Source: Oreohelix idahoensis | Taxonomy: Eukaryota > Mollusca > Gastropoda > Stylommatophora > Oreohelicidae | DNA: 64,000 nt | Assembly (NCBI GenBank): GCA_024509875.1 | Contig: JAMPIV010004261.1 | Location: 62,001-126,000 of the forward strand | Direction: 5' to 3' | Shown: piece by piece, positions 61,280 to 64,000 of the stretch | Position numbering within the stretch: the stretch's first letter is position 1 | How the letters are laid out: every line of letters starts with the position of its first letter | Translations under genes and position numbers: made by a program | The notes under the pieces: generated by a model | Told to the model about the DNA's origin: nothing | Database searches by the model: none | Seen by the model: only the letters and a program-made list of their open reading frames with translations

Positions 61280-62713
61280 ATACCTGTCAACCTCCTGAGA
61301 CAGAAATCTGTACGCCGGACCAAAAAAATCTTTACAAACACCCAAAAATCCTTACACAAAAAATATATTAATAAATTATACGCAATACAGTTTTAAATTG
61401 AGAAGTGACATATACAAATCTATTAGCATTTAAATTATTGTGATATAAAACATGCTAATAGTCTCATGCTGTTCTTTACATATAAAAAACTTAGTGATCA
61501 TGAGGTACACTATTCTTTCGATGTACAGTGTTTTGTATTATAATCAACACATGCACTTTTAGCACTTTGCAGAATTGCATTTGTGGGCTTAAAGTCTGCA
61601 CAGCATGTATCAATGTTAATCTTACACTGTAAAATAGAAGTGAGTATGTCTGCATTCATGGACCTCCTGCAGTCTGTGTGGATTTTTTTCATCATTAAAA
61701 ATGATCTTTCGCAGTCAGCATTGCTGTGAGGGAGTATCAGCAGTCGCTGAATGATGACTTTCAAATTAGGGAAGCGGATGGCACCAGTACTAGTTTTCTA
61801 GTCAACAACTTCCAGCCAATAGCTACAAAAGCTCTTTTTCTGACCACTATCTGTCAGTAGAGGCACACACACATCAGACGACATGCAGTAGAGAATGATT
61901 AAAAAAAAAAACGAACAAAGCAAACGGCTAACTGCACAAACAAAAATTATGAACAGAATATCAAATCTAGGAAGAAAAAACGTACCACCAAAAATTTACA
62001 AAATTATTATTTAAGAGTTGGTAGCCTAGTCCAGTGATAACAGATTGCCACTTTATTAAAAAATAAAGCAGCGAATCTCGAGCGCTGAAATAAAGTAGGC
62101 CTACTCAACGCAAACAAACTTTTTTTTCTAGTTATGTAGGGCCTACACATAATATTATGACAATTTATCGGAAATATATTGAAGGGCAAGATGTAACTGG
62201 AAAGATTAAGACAGCGATTAAATTGCAACAAAGCAAAACAACAGCAATATTTAACCAAGTTATAAGTACTTAGCTGTTTTAAACAAAATGGCGTCGAAGG
62301 GTGGTGGCAAGAAAGCGTGGTCGTTGATAACAGGTAACTTTAAAAATACGTCATGTCACGCTGAAAACGGAAAGCGTTTGAGGCCGAATTCAAAGTTTTT
62401 GCCGAATTGTTGGGTATAAAAGGATTTGATTGGTTGCTGGGAGAGACCTCAGTTTAAAAACGGATGCCGAGATTCCCGGAATTAAAAATAAAATAAATTG
62501 GTTTAAAAAAAACCTGGGCTAGAAAATATTTTCTGATTTAAAATTTTAAAAAATTTGGGTTGGAAAATATTTTTAGAATTTAAAATTTACAAAAAAATTT
62601 AGGGGGGAGGGGGGAGGAGAAAAATCCGTACGACGAGTCTGTACGGCCGTACACTGCTAAAAGTATCAAATATCTGTACATTGTACAAAAAATTCATACA
62701 GGTTGACAGGTAT
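61280..62713 (-). mobile_element. hAT-type transposon, decayed, in the LINE end
   Basis: Termini ATACCTGTCAACCTC and, inverted, AGGTTGACAGGTAT. Flanks AGGAATGC (61272-61279) and GGGAATGA (62714-62721) match at 6 of 8 positions. It contains the hATC dimerisation remnant; the rest is AT-rich and unrecognised. Confidence 0.78.
61510..61764 (-). pseudogene. hAT transposase C-terminal dimerisation region
   Basis: LPHSNADCERSFLMMKKIHT is the conserved hATC signature (N...ERSFS..K.I.T..R), followed by NADILTSILQCKINIDTCCA. Only the last ~84 codons survive; the catalytic part is missing. It differs from the hATC at 58300-58380 (TSCEAERNFSKLS), so this is a separate hAT lineage. Confidence 0.85.
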
Positions 62714-62721
62714 GGGAATGA

Positions 62722-63826
62722 TTCAGTTGGACTAAAGTAAAAACAAAATATTGAGTGCTCACAATACTGTTGAAATAAAATTAAAAGATATAAGTTCTGT
62801 AGTTTTACTGTCAAGTGTCCCTATCTTGCTTGTTATAAGAATGATGTCAGTATTGAGTTTCTTTATGTTTATTACCCAGACAACAAGAACAGTTGAAGCC
62901 AACATTTCAGATGTAACTGTTGGAATAAAACAGGAAGTGCACTGTGAGGTGAGAGTGTAGCTTTTAAGCAGACGTCATTCTTGACTTTTGTTTTATAGAA
63001 GACAAAATCTACAGCAGTGGTTCTCTACTTAGGTTAAGAATCAATTTTTCATTAGTGGGAAACATTCCAACGGATTTTTTTGGGAACTATATGTGAATAG
63101 ATTTATATCCTTTGAATTCATAGTTTCTCCATCAGGTTCTTGAATATATCTCCTGACCATTGCTATTCATTAAACAAGTTCGTCCTGACTTTTTTACTTT
63201 TAGTGTTATTATTCTATACATTTGATTTTCATTGTAACAACTTGAGCCAAGGTTTGTTAGAGGCTTGTGTTCATTTATATTAAGAATTTATATTAATATC
63301 TTTGATGAATACCAAAAGTAATATCATTGAAGGTGAACATTAACAGTCAAAATCACGCAAGACGAGGCAATAAACTCAATTCAGTGAGAAAAATGCTAGT
63401 GATGACGACTGACCATGGATTTAATAAACGTTCACATTTTCTTATGAAGCATGAAAAACACTAGAACTAAATGCTGTTACTGTCTTTGATAATCTTGACT
63501 GAGATTACAATTTACAAACTTGCACAGATCCTTGTGCCGTCATTGTCAGAATGTATAATTTTCTTTAACTTTACTGTCACTGCATCAAACATTGTTCATT
63601 TCTAATCTTACCCATTTATAATTATGTCTGCTAACTCATTTCTAGACTTGCTAGTTTAATTTAATTCTGAATTCATATTTATTTGTATTTGGCTTACCAC
63701 GAAATCTTTAATCTTTACTAGTTATTCTGGAAATGTTGCCATTGCACAATGTTATTAAGTAATTAGCATATCATCAGTAAATCTAAGTGGCACCAGCCAC
63801 ACGTTGCTCTATGCGCTGTAGAGTGG
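62722..63826. other. AT-rich DNA, no gene seen
   Basis: The first ~35 bp are probably LINE 3' UTR. The remainder has short frames only (for example 62751-62960), none recognised. Confidence 0.5.
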
Positions 63827-63980
63827 TTAAAACCACATCAAATCTAAAACACTATCACTGGGCTCAACAGCCAAAATGCAGACTAACACTACATAGATGC
63901 TAGTGATAAACCACATATTATAAACACTACCACTGGGCATGAAAGCCACATAAAGACTGACTTGTCACTAGGTATAACTC
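63827..63980. repeat. Diverged ~77-bp tandem repeat
   Basis: AAACCACATC...ACACTATCACTGGGC at 63827 and AAACCACATA...ACACTACCACTGGGC at 63908 form two imperfect units. Confidence 0.6.
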
Positions 63981-64000
63981 GTCATCCTACTCTAAGCAAT

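Overview
This is eukaryotic, AT-rich, intron-containing animal DNA. It has one probable host gene, a C2H2 zinc-finger gene with a phase-matched intron, set in dense nested transposable elements with (AT)n and (GT/GCGT)n microsatellites. There are no bacterial-type operons and no recognised rRNA or tRNA gene. The mix of RTE-like LINEs, RNase H-bearing LINEs, Tc1/mariner, Tigger/pogo, piggyBac and hAT elements, a Ty3/gypsy-type LTR element and a tandem C2H2 array fits an invertebrate. A mollusc or chelicerate is plausible, but the taxon is a guess. LINE family letters A-L and SINE letter H are local labels used only here.

Layout. 0-5 kb: LINE remnants (families A, B, J) and a ~80-bp minisatellite. 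5.4-7.7 kb: a Tigger/pogo-like transposon with a 34-bp minisatellite in its leader. 7.8-11.7 kb: an RTE-like LINE (family C) between ~109-bp direct repeats, interrupted by a piggyBac-type element. 12.5-14.9 kb: the zinc-finger gene. 14.9-16.2 kb: a mariner copy inside a hAT-end-like repeat. 16.3-19.2 kb: a LINE fragment and an unclassified inverted-repeat element. 19.7-22.2 kb: LINE pieces, a hammerhead-like motif, a SINE and an 18-copy 23-bp satellite. 22.4-35.1 kb: a LINE nest in which a near-complete RNase H LINE (E, with the only long intact transposable-element reading frame) sits in a second one (D), followed by families C and B, one B copy holding a hAT element. 35.2-38.0 kb: a decayed second zinc-finger array split by LINE F, itself split by LINE G. 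38.2-40.8 kb: a second G copy and simple repeats. 40.8-48.2 kb: a Tc1-like transposase gene split by an LTR retrotransposon with 2.6-kb LTRs. 48.6-51.3 kb: hAT-type ends and an inverted solo LTR of the same family. 52-58.5 kb: a hAT/ZMYM-like transposase gene split by a solo LTR of another family and by LINE A. 58.7-64 kb: SINEs, a LINE end holding another hAT element, then nearly featureless AT-rich DNA.

The genes do not form a pathway. What links them is insertion history: target-site duplications or restored reading frames identify at least ten separate nested insertions, so relative ages can be read directly. The most unusual single item is the LTR retrotransposon, in which one continuous frame runs from the integrase C-terminus (GPY/F-like motif) into the reverse-transcriptase N-terminus. 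This is the reverse of the usual Ty3/gypsy order and matches what is known of Gmr1-type elements.
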